DNA from: Paramacrobiotus richtersi
Lineage: Eukaryota > Tardigrada > Eutardigrada > Parachela > Macrobiotidae
DNA length: 45,568 nucleotides
Assembly: GCA_034698045.1 (NCBI GenBank)
Contig: JAQGAU010000072.1
Span: 1-45,568, forward strand
Reading direction: 5' to 3'
Shown here one piece after another: positions 37,502 through 45,568 of the stretch. The position numbers and the translations under genes were made by a program. Each line of letters starts with the position of its first letter. The stretch's first letter is position 1. The notes beneath the pieces are model-generated. The model was given only the letters and a program-made list of their open reading frames with translations, had not been told where the DNA came from and did not search any database.

Positions 37502-39212
37502 AGTGGTTGGTGTCTGTTAGTCCGTCTTTCATTCTTTGTTCCTGATGTGAGGTTTTTAGACTCACCTGCTGCCAAATGAACGTTTATTGTTGCAATTCAT
37601 TTGTATTTCCTAGATGGTGTACTTTTTTAAAGGATCCATGGTGTGTTAAAGAGTATTTTATAAACAGGGAACTTTCTCTTGTGATTGCTAAATTCAATGG
37701 TGGTTAGTATTATTCTCTGTGGTACCTGTATCCTAGCTTGACCATAGGAACTTTTGGCTTCCCAATGATCGCAAAGAAATAGCACACTTACTATAATACG
37801 ACAGAATTTTCGTATAACGTTTCGTTATTCTTCCAGCGTTTCTTATAACACAAAAACGTTTTGTTCCATTCGTCGAGAAAGAGTCAGAATTTGAATAACT
37901 AGTACTGTTGTTACACTGATATTGAAAAAAATCGTAGTATAAGGGGTTTACTGCTGCTTGTCTTCTTTCTTACGTTGGACCATACTTAACTTGGACGAAA
38001 CAATCATAAAACAGCTTCTTACCTTTTTTTATTTAATTATTGTTCTTAACTCTGGAATTCGAAATTTGCCTGAGATGATTCTTGTCAGATTATCTTGTAT
38101 TGTCTTATCGCATTTTATCACTCTCAGCTGTTTATCGTGCAGTGTGATGTCGTAGTGGAATGGCTGTTTTTCTTTCGTCTTCAGGATAAAGAGCATTCAG
38201 CAGTATTGAAAGTACGATAGTCAGTACATGCAAGATTCGTGTTTTGATATCTGTAATAAAGTGCATCCAGATTTTTTTTGCATTTATAGCGACACGGCTT
38301 AAAATATCGTCTTGAAAGTTCACTTATTGCTAAAATGGTAATCGAGAGAGACATCAAATAATATGGACCAAAATGGTCTACGCTGTATTAACTGATATTA
38401 TTAATATTGCAGCTGTTAATCATATCTTTAATTGTTATACAAAACTAGAATAATTATGCTTGATTTGTAGTTCATTATTAGCAGTAAACTTATTATTATT
38501 ACTTTATGGATTATCACTGATAAAACATATGATGAATTTTTGATTTTGAGCCGTTGTGCTATCATTTCTTATTTCCAACCAGACATGGAAATAAGATTCT
38601 TTTATATTTAAATGCTGTACTTTGTTAAAGAATCCAGTCACTCCACGGTATTATAGAGTAGAGTGTTTTCACAGTCAGCGAGCTTTCTGTATTCAATGTA
38701 AAATGTAAGATCACTCAAGCACGTAAGAAGTTTTATAACATTTTGGATTTGTACTTCCAGTTGTTTGCTTGTGTTTCGATTTCGCTGAAAATCTTGATAG
38801 AAGAAAGTGTCCGAGTTTCAGTAAACTGTGTTGGATTAATATTGACAAAAATCATATAGTAAATTGGGTTTTCTGGCACTTGACCTCCTTCGTACGCTTG
38901 ACCGTTGAACATGGAAAAACCAATGAGAAATCAGTCAGTTTCCTACATTTTTCAAGTTTAATTATTTTTCTAACTCTGGAATTCGACAGTTGTAAGTGTT
39001 GTCAGATTACTTAACTGGGGCAGTTCATCAGTTTCAGCTGTGAAAAAAAGTAAAAAAAGTAAACATTTAAATGCCTAACTAGTCCTTCAAGAAAAAAATC
39101 CGTAAAGGTCACCATAATATCAGATTGAATTCAAGTAACATTAAATCGAATTTAGAGGAAATTCATTGCTATTATAAATAACATCTCTTAATTGTGCTGT
39201 AATGGCGCGGCA

Positions 39213-39272
39213 GATATTGCAGACGATCTTCCACTACAATCAGAGCGGTCTGATGGCCTTCAACGGGGATCA
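39213..39272 (+). pseudogene. Fossil copy of chondroitin synthase exon 4
   Basis: LQTIFHYNQSGLMAFNGD is readable, like parent MQTIFYNNQSGLTAFTGD at 33548, with a CAG acceptor kept just before it. Similarity ends after GGGGATC and a TGA follows. Confidence 0.85.
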
Positions 39273-39903
39273 ATGATATTTCGTGATATTGTGTGTTATT
39301 TATGACATATAATAATAATAATATTATATCGTTTCAAAAGCGCGTACCACTCGGAAAAACCGATCGATCGATCAGCTCCTGCTTGTTTGGTGCATTCCAC
39401 ATTTCTCGATTATGGTTTTTTTGAGAGTTTTGATGTCAGTCAGTAATTAATCTGTAGCAGTAGATCGACGCGAAAAGTTAATTAGTCAACATGTTTTGAC
39501 GGATATTTAAGCGGTTTTTACGCAGCAACAGCAACCGTGGCTGTTTTCCAGCAGGTGCTCGTGCATGTAGTGATTTATCGTAGTGGAATGGCTGGTAAAT
39601 GCTCCTGCTCTTTCCCCTATATTATCTGTAGTTATACTTCGAAGTATCACCGCTTATATGGTTGCATTCAGTGTGTCGAAATCTGAATTACTGTAATTTA
39701 CAATGTACCCACATATTTTTTATTTAAAAATAATATTTATTCCAACTAATTAATGGTATGTTAATGGTTCTGTATTCATTTTACTAACACCGTGTACTAA
39801 TTATTGCCAATTCTGATATTAACATTGTTATTACAGAAATGGATTACTTGACTATCAAAAGACATTCACCGTTTCTCTAGGTTCTGAGGGGTTTCCGATT
39901 GCA

Positions 39904-40113
39904 GCGATGCCCTGTTCGAACACCGTCGAACACACACAATTCCATTCACCGTCGTTATAACGCGTTCCCGTCCACAATCTGATAAGATGTTAGTGTGGGG
40001 TTTTTTCAACAAATCCCACTATTCCCATGCTGAATATAACCCGAAACGCGGCCTGAAATACTCGCAAAAGTTGGCGGTTAACAAACTGGTGATGGAGCAG
40101 AATAGCAGATCGA
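39904..40113 (+). pseudogene. Fossil copy of chondroitin synthase exon 5
   Basis: Starts after ATTGCAG like the parent at 34562. An early insertion with duplicated CGTCGAACACAC breaks the frame. Then MLVWGFFNKSHYSHAEYNPK and RGLKYSQKLAVNKLVMEQ are readable, where the parent has LLIWEFFTKSHYSHVEYNPK. The catalytic-domain half with RVIDFRELLYGYQ is lost. Confidence 0.88.
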
Positions 40114-40757
40114 GAGCAGTTTCTGATACTGTGGTTTTGTACCGTATACGTATTAACGAATTTGTAAACTTGAATTGTGTATCCTCGTCTGTTTTCCACA
40201 TTTATCCGATCTCTTCTTGGATCTGTAACACGCATAATAACAGAAAGAACTGTTATACGTTCGCTGTAATTCCCGCTGTTATTCTGTTTGTTTTCAAAAA
40301 GTAACGTTTTCAGGGATTTTTGCGGTTTGTTGGCTTACAGCGCTCACTTGTCAGTCAGAAGCATGAGCTTGTACATGTACGGTACATCCTGTATTAAATT
40401 GCATAGAGAAGTTGTTGTCCAGTGGCTTTCGATGGGGAGTTTATCTGAGTGCAATGTGGGAATGACAGTTACAAACACATTCTTGATACTTCAATGATTA
40501 ACAATCTTTTTCCATTTTGTATTACAGGAAAATTTGACTGTAGCTATTATTCAAAAATATAGAACCAGGTTTAAAATCAAAAAAACCAGGTTTAGATTAA
40601 GTGATACTTTATTTATTTCTTATCAATTGTTTTCGGAATGTACCGTGTGTCTCGTTTCGAATTTCAAGAACACGTTTCTGAGCCGTTGCACTACCGTTTC
40701 TCATTATTTATGCCGTAGTGTGGTTTTCCTAACAAATTAATCTATGTTGCTTGACTT

Positions 40758-40873
40758 GGAATTACTCTTATTCAAATTCACAGGATCTGAATTAAACTTA
40801 CTCTAATTGAAAGTTGTAAAATTCAAACTTTGTTTAAATTCGAATCACCGGGCATTTGAATTCGAGTAATTCC
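40758..40873. mobile_element. Possible small MITE with AT-rich inverted ends
   Basis: GGAATTACTC at the left end and GAGTAATTCC at the right end are exact inverted copies, and short ATTCAAATTC / GAATTCGAGT words extend them. The interior is AT-rich and non-coding. Confidence 0.4.
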
Positions 40874-41018
40874 TATTTTAATTTTTCGCCGAATTAATTT
40901 CGAATTATTCAGTACCACACTTAAATTTTCTGGATGCTTTGCACCGCTGTAGCATCATCTAGTCCAATTGGAACATACTCGTACTTTCGAAGATCGGCAC
41001 CAAGATCTCTGTAAGATT

Positions 41019-41702
41019 TAAGGTGAAAAAATACCCAACGGGTTCCGTTTTGGGTGGTTCCCAAAGACTAATTTTTGCATCAAATCGCAGATGTGTATCG
41101 TTACCGCATATCGTACACATGACAGCAAAGGGGGTTGCTCTACCCTGTGATCAGGTCATTGTTTACCCGCAGTGCGCGCGCAGCCCACAACAGGCGTGGA
41201 AACAAAGAGCAAGTAAATAAGAAGAAAAGTCTCGATAAATTCAGCCATCCATCAAAAGTATGACTTGAAAACGCTACAAAATGCATAAAAACACAATAAA
41301 GATTATTACACAAGCTTTTTCGATTCCATTGATTGCGTAAAAAGTTATTGAATTTTGAATATTTTGAAATTTAATATCTTTTGACACGATCAACGAAATT
41401 CAAAAAGCTTGTGTAATAACGTTTATTATCTTTTTATGCATTTTATAGCGTTTTCAAATCATACTTTTGATGCACGGCTGAATTTATCGAGACTTTTCTT
41501 CTTATTTACATGCTCTTTGTTTACACGCCTGTTGTGGGCTGCGAGCGCACTGCGGGTCAACAATGACCTGATCACAGGGTAGAGCAATCCCTTTGCTATC
41601 ATCTGTACGATATGCGGTAACGATACACATCTGCGATTTGATGCAAAAATTAGTCTTTGGGAACCACCCAAAACGAAACCCGTTGGGTATTTTTTCACCT
41701 TA
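41019..41702. repeat. 684-bp long inverted repeat (arms about 300 bp, spacer about 80 bp)
   Basis: The left arm, 41019-41320, begins AAGGTGAAAAAATACCCAAC. The right arm, 41401-41702, is its reverse complement with only scattered differences, ending TTTTTTCACCTT. The spacer 41321-41400 is unique and AT-rich. Short open frames in the arms (for example KKYPTG-VLGGSQRLIFASNR) appear in both because the arms are copies of each other. A transcript through it would fold into a long double-stranded hairpin. It may be a fold-back element or a recent inverted duplication. Confidence 0.92.
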
Positions 41703-41970
41703 ACATTTGCTCTCTTTTCATCTGGATTGAGCAACGGCAATATTTCTCGTGAAATGTAGCATTGCTGCGCGTTTTTACTGCGGCACGTAAAAGTGAAACA
41801 CGGTATTTATGCAACGAAAGTGGCTCGTCAGTTGACGTAATTACGCCGTTAAACATAGCGAAATACAGTAAGCCGACTTCAGGTTTTTTGGCACATACAA
41901 TCTTCCATTTCTTCTCTTCTTTCCGATGATTCTGGTTTACCAACATTTCAAGCATACAAACGGCGTCCAT
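41695..41970 (-). other. Unidentified 91-codon open frame beside the palindrome
   Basis: Starts ATG at 41970 (MDAVCMLEMLVNQNHRKEEK) and ends at the edge of the right palindrome arm. Its composition is protein-like (KKWKIVCAKKPEVGLLYF, HEKYCRCS). I do not recognise it. It may be part of the element that gave rise to the inverted repeat, or chance. Confidence 0.25.
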
Positions 41971-42905
41971 GATACACTCATAAGTAGATCGTTATAGTAT
42001 TACACTGCAGCAACAGTTATCCCGTGTAACCGAATCCTCTGAAGCCACTGTTCTACCATAATCTCCTAGCTCTGCAGGATTAGAATGCTAAAGTCTGCAG
42101 TTATGGAATCCGCACAGTACGGTACGTGCCGTGCTGCGTAGAGCGTACACACTGCCCGTAACCTGTTGCATGCCAATCAGCTTTGCACCTGCAGATAAGC
42201 AAATGCCTTGCGGGCCCTTGCACTTCCTTGTTGTGGTTTCTGACCAGCTTTCCGCGTTTAATCAGTAATTCACTCACTGAATTGCTTCTCTTGTTTATTT
42301 GGCAGCAGGGATTGCAGTTTTGCGAGAATCTGTTATTACTGCAGGACACTGAGGACAGTGAGTTTTGATGTTAAGCAGAGGGACTGAGGGAGGTCTCCTG
42401 GCAGCGTTTTGTAGTCCGAGGAAGCTGTTGTCCAAGTCACCAAGTGTTTTCTTCAGCTAAGAAGTCTGATTGTGGCCATCTTGGAGAATTGTCGATCGCG
42501 CGCAAGTCGATCGAAATCGGAGCCTGCGCAGATCTGGTAAGTAAAGAATCAGGAGATACCATTTCGATATTCCAGTACGAGTATTTTGGAGAGTTTTCTC
42601 AGTTTAAATTGGTTTGTTAACTTAGTTTCATCCGTTTTCTTCAGTAGATTAACTTCGGATGAAACGTCTTTCGAAATAGTTATCATGGATATACTTGTCC
42701 TTTGAAAGGCACTCTTGGCCTGATTGTTTTCTGCAGCGTTTTTCAGTTGTGTTTACGGAATTTGCTCGGAAGGTCTCCTGTAATCAATCTATTGATGGTT
42801 TGTCGAGTTGCAGATGATTTGCGTAGCTGACTAGTTACTGATTTGTCTGTGCATGGTTTGATGTTATGTTGTCAGTTGTCGGTGAATATTTTGACAAGCC
42901 AGAGA
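41971..42905. other. Intergenic region before the last gene
   Basis: No gene recognised. It contains the only clear minus-strand copy of the 15-bp motif (42043-42057). 5' untranslated exons of the next gene could lie here. Confidence 0.5.
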
Positions 42906-44909
42906 ATGATCCGTTTGCTGTACTCCGATTACCGGGCACCCGAAGGCTACCGTCGCCCGGTCCGCTCCTGGAACGCGGCCGACGTGCTGCGCGAGGACGG
43001 CATGCTGCACCACGGGACCGTGGTTGGCGCGGAGCCCGAGGGCCTCCTGGTGGACTTTTGTGCGGGCCAGCGGCGTCAATTGGTGAAGTACGGCATGGCC
43101 TTCAACCCAGGCTGCTTTGATGATGAGCCGCTGCGAAATGCGCGACCAGGGAGCGACGTGGAGGTGCTGCTGCGACAGGAGCCCGCGGGGCCCTGGGTCT
43201 GGCGCCCGGGGACGCTGGTCACCTGGGACATCCCGGCGCAGCCGGCCTCCGGCTACCTGGCTTTGGTGGACGTGGCGGGCGTGGGGCGCCGAGAGGTGAT
43301 GGACGCCGACCAGGTGCGTCCGCCGCCGGCATCCGCCAAACTGCGCTCCCGCATACTGCGGCAGGACGACTTCCAGGTCAGCAGGCTCTCGCCACTTCCG
43401 GCTCCTATCGCCGACCTGCTGCCCACACATTTACCGCCCTGGAAAGCCCTCTGCCAACGCCTCGCTTCTCATCTCTCGCCCATATCGGCCAGCAGCAACG
43501 AGCTCGTCTACTTGCGGCCATCTCCTAGCCATTACTTGGCTAAATCGGAGTCTGTCCTGGTGAGTTACGCACCTATGGTATTTACTACTGCTAGCCCAGA
43601 TGATCAGAGTCATCAGACCGTACGGTACTACGTTGTTTGACAAGAAATGAATCGATATATCAACTAAAGCCTTTGTTTTGTCACATCCTTTCTTTGTGCA
43701 ACATGCTTTTTCTTGTGCAGGACAGGGTAATTGGCTATGCACCGGAATGGATCGCGGATGGCATCAAGTTGGGAGCAGTGTGGGTGGAGCATGGATGGCA
43801 GTGCTCTGGGTCGTTGACTGGTGTTTCGTCTCTGGTATGTGTCAGAGCAACACAGAGTTTCGGCATTTCTTGTCATCGAACATTCACCGGCTGTGAATAA
43901 TGTCACGGCCCGATGCTAGCAGATCGCCAGTATTTGATACGCTAATATGAATTGTAGAGTGACGATAGCACGGAGTGGACCCTACAGAATCTGGCTCATC
44001 ACATCATGGAGGAAATGTTGACCGATTTGGACACCATGCAGCGGACGAGTGTGCGACGAGTGTGCGGTCTCTTCGACGAGCTCATCTGCAGAACGCTGTC
44101 TACTGACATCTGGCTGGCATACCACGAGTGCGGCCTGGATGACGTTGGCGGTTGCTGCGGATGCAGCGGGCTGTTTCGACACTACCCACTGGCCGCTCCT
44201 CTCTTCAAATGCGTAACGCCGCGCACCCGTCGCATTATCCTGACTGGCGCTGTGGAGTCCAAAGAGCAACGGCGTGTGGATAATGGGTGCGTCATGTCGC
44301 AGGTGCCGCTGTTGTTGAGGATTTGCCACCAACTGGGACAGTGCACGGTCGGGCAAACCATGGTACTGGTTGCTAGCCAGTGCGAGGTGCAGGGCGGTGA
44401 GTGGTGCTTCTGGGCGAACGCCAGCGCTCTGGCGGCCTCCCTGGCCGGCGGCAGCTGGACGAGAGTGCTGTTGAAGCGGTGCACAATGACTCCCAGTTTG
44501 CCGGGGCTGGAGTTCAGTGATGCCGTTCGCGTCGCCTCGCTGGTGGAGGATCTCGGCGCTCTGGTGGAGCGGCAGTTGCCGGCCGTGGACGTGCAGCTGA
44601 CGATGGAGTGGGTGGCGCAGGTGCTGCAGGATGAGTTGCCCCGTCGCGACGAACTTGAAGATGTAACTCAATCGACAGTGCTGCAGTTTGGGTGCGCAGG
44701 TATAATGAGTGTAACGTTGTTGTCTGTAGGCCCTGTATGAATTCGCTACTCGGGATCCGCGAGCGGGTAACGTTTATGCCGGCTACGAGTGGACCGACGA
44801 GCAGCTGGCCTCCCTGGATTTCGCCCGACTCTCCCCACTCGCACAGTACGCCATCAATCGTAATGTTCCGCCGTACCATCTCTTCCAAGGACTCCCCGAC
44901 GGATTTTAA
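42906..44909 (+). CDS. Lineage-restricted protein of unknown function, possible F-box-like region
   Basis: Four exons with clean GT-AG sites, all in phase 0: 42906-43559, 43721-43834, 43958-44662, 44730-44909 (TAA), 550 residues. The ATG at 42906 (MIRLLYSDYR) is preferred. An in-frame ATG at 42843 would add 21 residues, and upstream exons cannot be excluded. N-terminal part (about residues 20-80) is beta-rich with HHGTVVGAEPEGLLVDF and RRQLVKYGMAFNP, reminiscent of a Tudor-like barrel. Near residue 267, LAHHIMEEMLTDLDTMQRTSVRRVCGLFDELI has the spacing of an F-box (key residues L267, I271, D279, R284, R288-R289-V290-C291); this is inference. The middle is Cys-rich (GGCCGCSG). The C-terminus has RLSPLAQYAINR. 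GC is much higher than the flanks. It reminds me of an expanded uncharacterised tardigrade family; from memory, not verified. Confidence 0.85.
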
Positions 44910-45568
44910 TGACATTCCCCATAGTAAACGTACAGCTTGCCGGCACATTATTATTCACTGCGGTTCTCTTTGACCAGAGTCCTTTTCCTGTTGGCACACT
45001 TTCTCTCGTTTGCATTAGGCATTTTGCTCAACTGCCCTTTTGGCACGATAGTTTATGATGAAATAGTTCTAGTATTGTCTGCTTTTGTGCCATGATCCGT
45101 TGGATACTCTTGACAATTGTCTGTCGACATATGCATTGTGTTCATTGATCAAATCTTATAAAAATTTGCTGATTGCTCAGAAGGACATTTTAACCAGCAT
45201 GTCGAAACATTGACTCGCATCTGTAGGCTTGAGATCCGCGTATCACCCGTTAGTTTAATTAACAGACTCTCGCAAACAACAAAATGCAGATATCGCTTCT
45301 AAACTAGTTTGTTAACGGAGCTACAGTCCAACGAAAACACGCAAAACAAGTTACGTGATTTAGTGTCGCTGATTCTGTAATACACTGTTAGTACACACAG
45401 AAGGTGTTAGTTATACGTTCTTTTGCAAATCATAAAACGTTAATGTAAGTATATCAGCATAAAATAAGCAAAATTTTCTGTGGTGTATGAGATTAACCCA
45501 CGACCGCCTGGTACCAGAAGGAGTGCGAATTTCGCTTCCAAAACTTGGATTAACCGATCAAAAAATAC
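44910..45568. other. 3' flank of the last gene
   Basis: AT-rich sequence without recognisable exons, repeats or motif copies. No canonical AATAAA is evident close to the stop codon. Confidence 0.5.

Larger units (their letters stand above)
37502..40430 (+). repeat. Partial tandem copies of the middle of the chondroitin synthase gene
   Basis: 37840-38280 resembles 33070-33310 plus 34200-34330 (motifs 37933 and 38151 match 33169 and 34256). 38740-39000 again resembles 33080-33330. 39181-39275 is intron 3/exon 4, 39360-39600 is intron 4 (34060-34280), 39850-40113 is exon 5, and 40395-40440 is intron 6 (35870-35910). Exon 6 is deleted. All are in the same orientation as the gene. From 37502 to about 37840 I see only 3' untranslated or flanking sequence. 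Confidence 0.75.
605..42057 (+). repeat. Dispersed 15-bp motif CGTAGTRYARTGGCT, about 50 copies, almost all on + strand
   Basis: Starts of + strand copies: 605, 1347, 3458, 4477, 5379, 5844, 6229, 6380, 8036, 8336, 8596, 9432, 10503, 10959, 11277, 11582, 12148, 13242, 14023, 14273, 14955, 15596, 16006, 16706, 17934, 18818, 19237, 19529, 19671, 20106, 20533, 21591, 23470, 23756, 25000, 25530, 26144, 26696, 27585, 28031, 29202, 31008, 32969, 33169, 34256, 35888, 37933, 38151, 39579, 40413. One copy is on the minus strand at 42043-42057. Exact CGTAGTACAGTGGCT occurs at 5379, 8036, 11277, 14955, 19237, 20106, 25000, 26144 and 29202. Frequent variants: CGTAGAGTAGTGGCT (4477, 8596, 16706, 26696), CGTAGTGCAGTGGCT (605, 14023, 21591), CGTAGTGGAATGGCT (34256, 38151, 39579). 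All lie in introns or intergenic DNA. The weakest copies are 6229, 10959, 19529, 31008 and 37933. The function is unknown. Confidence 0.85.

Noticed and set aside
605-40427. CRISPR-like interpretation of the regularly recurring short motif
   Set aside because: This is a eukaryotic intron-containing locus; spacing is irregular and hundreds of bases long, and the repeats are degenerate.
41023-41740. Frames in the palindrome arms (for example KKYPTGFVLGGSQRLIFASN)
   Set aside because: They mirror each other because of the inverted repeat, the longer one needs a non-ATG start, and no family is recognised.

Overview
This is a window of animal nuclear DNA. Four protein genes are visible. All have spliceosomal introns (GT-AG), GC-rich exons and AT-rich introns, and polyadenylation signals can be seen after some gene ends. 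The gene set (LIM-domain kinase, diphosphoinositol polyphosphate phosphohydrolase, chondroitin sulfate synthase) is metazoan. The last gene is a strange lineage-restricted protein that reminds me of an expanded uncharacterised family in tardigrade gene sets. A tardigrade is therefore my best guess, held weakly.

Layout. 1-7252 (+): 3' seven exons of a LIM kinase gene (end of the LIM2 region, PDZ, Ser/Arg-rich linker, complete kinase domain, C-tail). Its third visible intron carries a TA-flanked MITE. 7253-28620: about 21 kb of decayed, same-strand tandem copies of that gene. Exon fossils lie at 12480-12905, 13640-13776, 14071-14094, 17494-17656, 20651-21092, 21909-21972 and 27227-27357, mixed with retained intron sequence, a 5'-truncated LINE fragment and small terminal-inverted-repeat elements. 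28762-30890 (-): two-exon Nudix gene of the DIPP/NUDT3 family. 31655-37501 (+): eight-exon chondroitin sulfate synthase, complete at 782 aa. 37840-40430: partial same-strand copies of the middle of that gene, again with fossil exons. 40758-41970: inverted-repeat elements, including a 684-bp near-perfect palindrome. 42906-44909 (+): four-exon gene of unknown function, 550 aa.

The signal that ordinary annotation does not explain is a short motif, core CGTAGTRYARTGGCT. It recurs about 50 times on the + strand between 605 and 40427 and about once on the - strand. It sits in most of the long introns of the LIM kinase gene, throughout the decayed copies, in introns of the unrelated chondroitin synthase gene, and antisense inside the Nudix intron. 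Nine copies are identical 15-mers. It matches the consensus of a tRNA-type A box (TRGYNNARYGG), but I see no matching B box. It could mark a strand-biased small-RNA cluster, be the core of a short dispersed repeat, or have seeded the duplications. In the decayed LIM kinase copies the motif survives where most exons are gone or broken.

The three housekeeping-type genes do not form a pathway. LIM kinase acts on cofilin and actin, the Nudix enzyme on inositol pyrophosphates and related nucleotides, and the synthase on glycosaminoglycan chains in the Golgi. What the LIM kinase and synthase loci share is the same kind of 3' tandem partial duplication and the same intronic motif.
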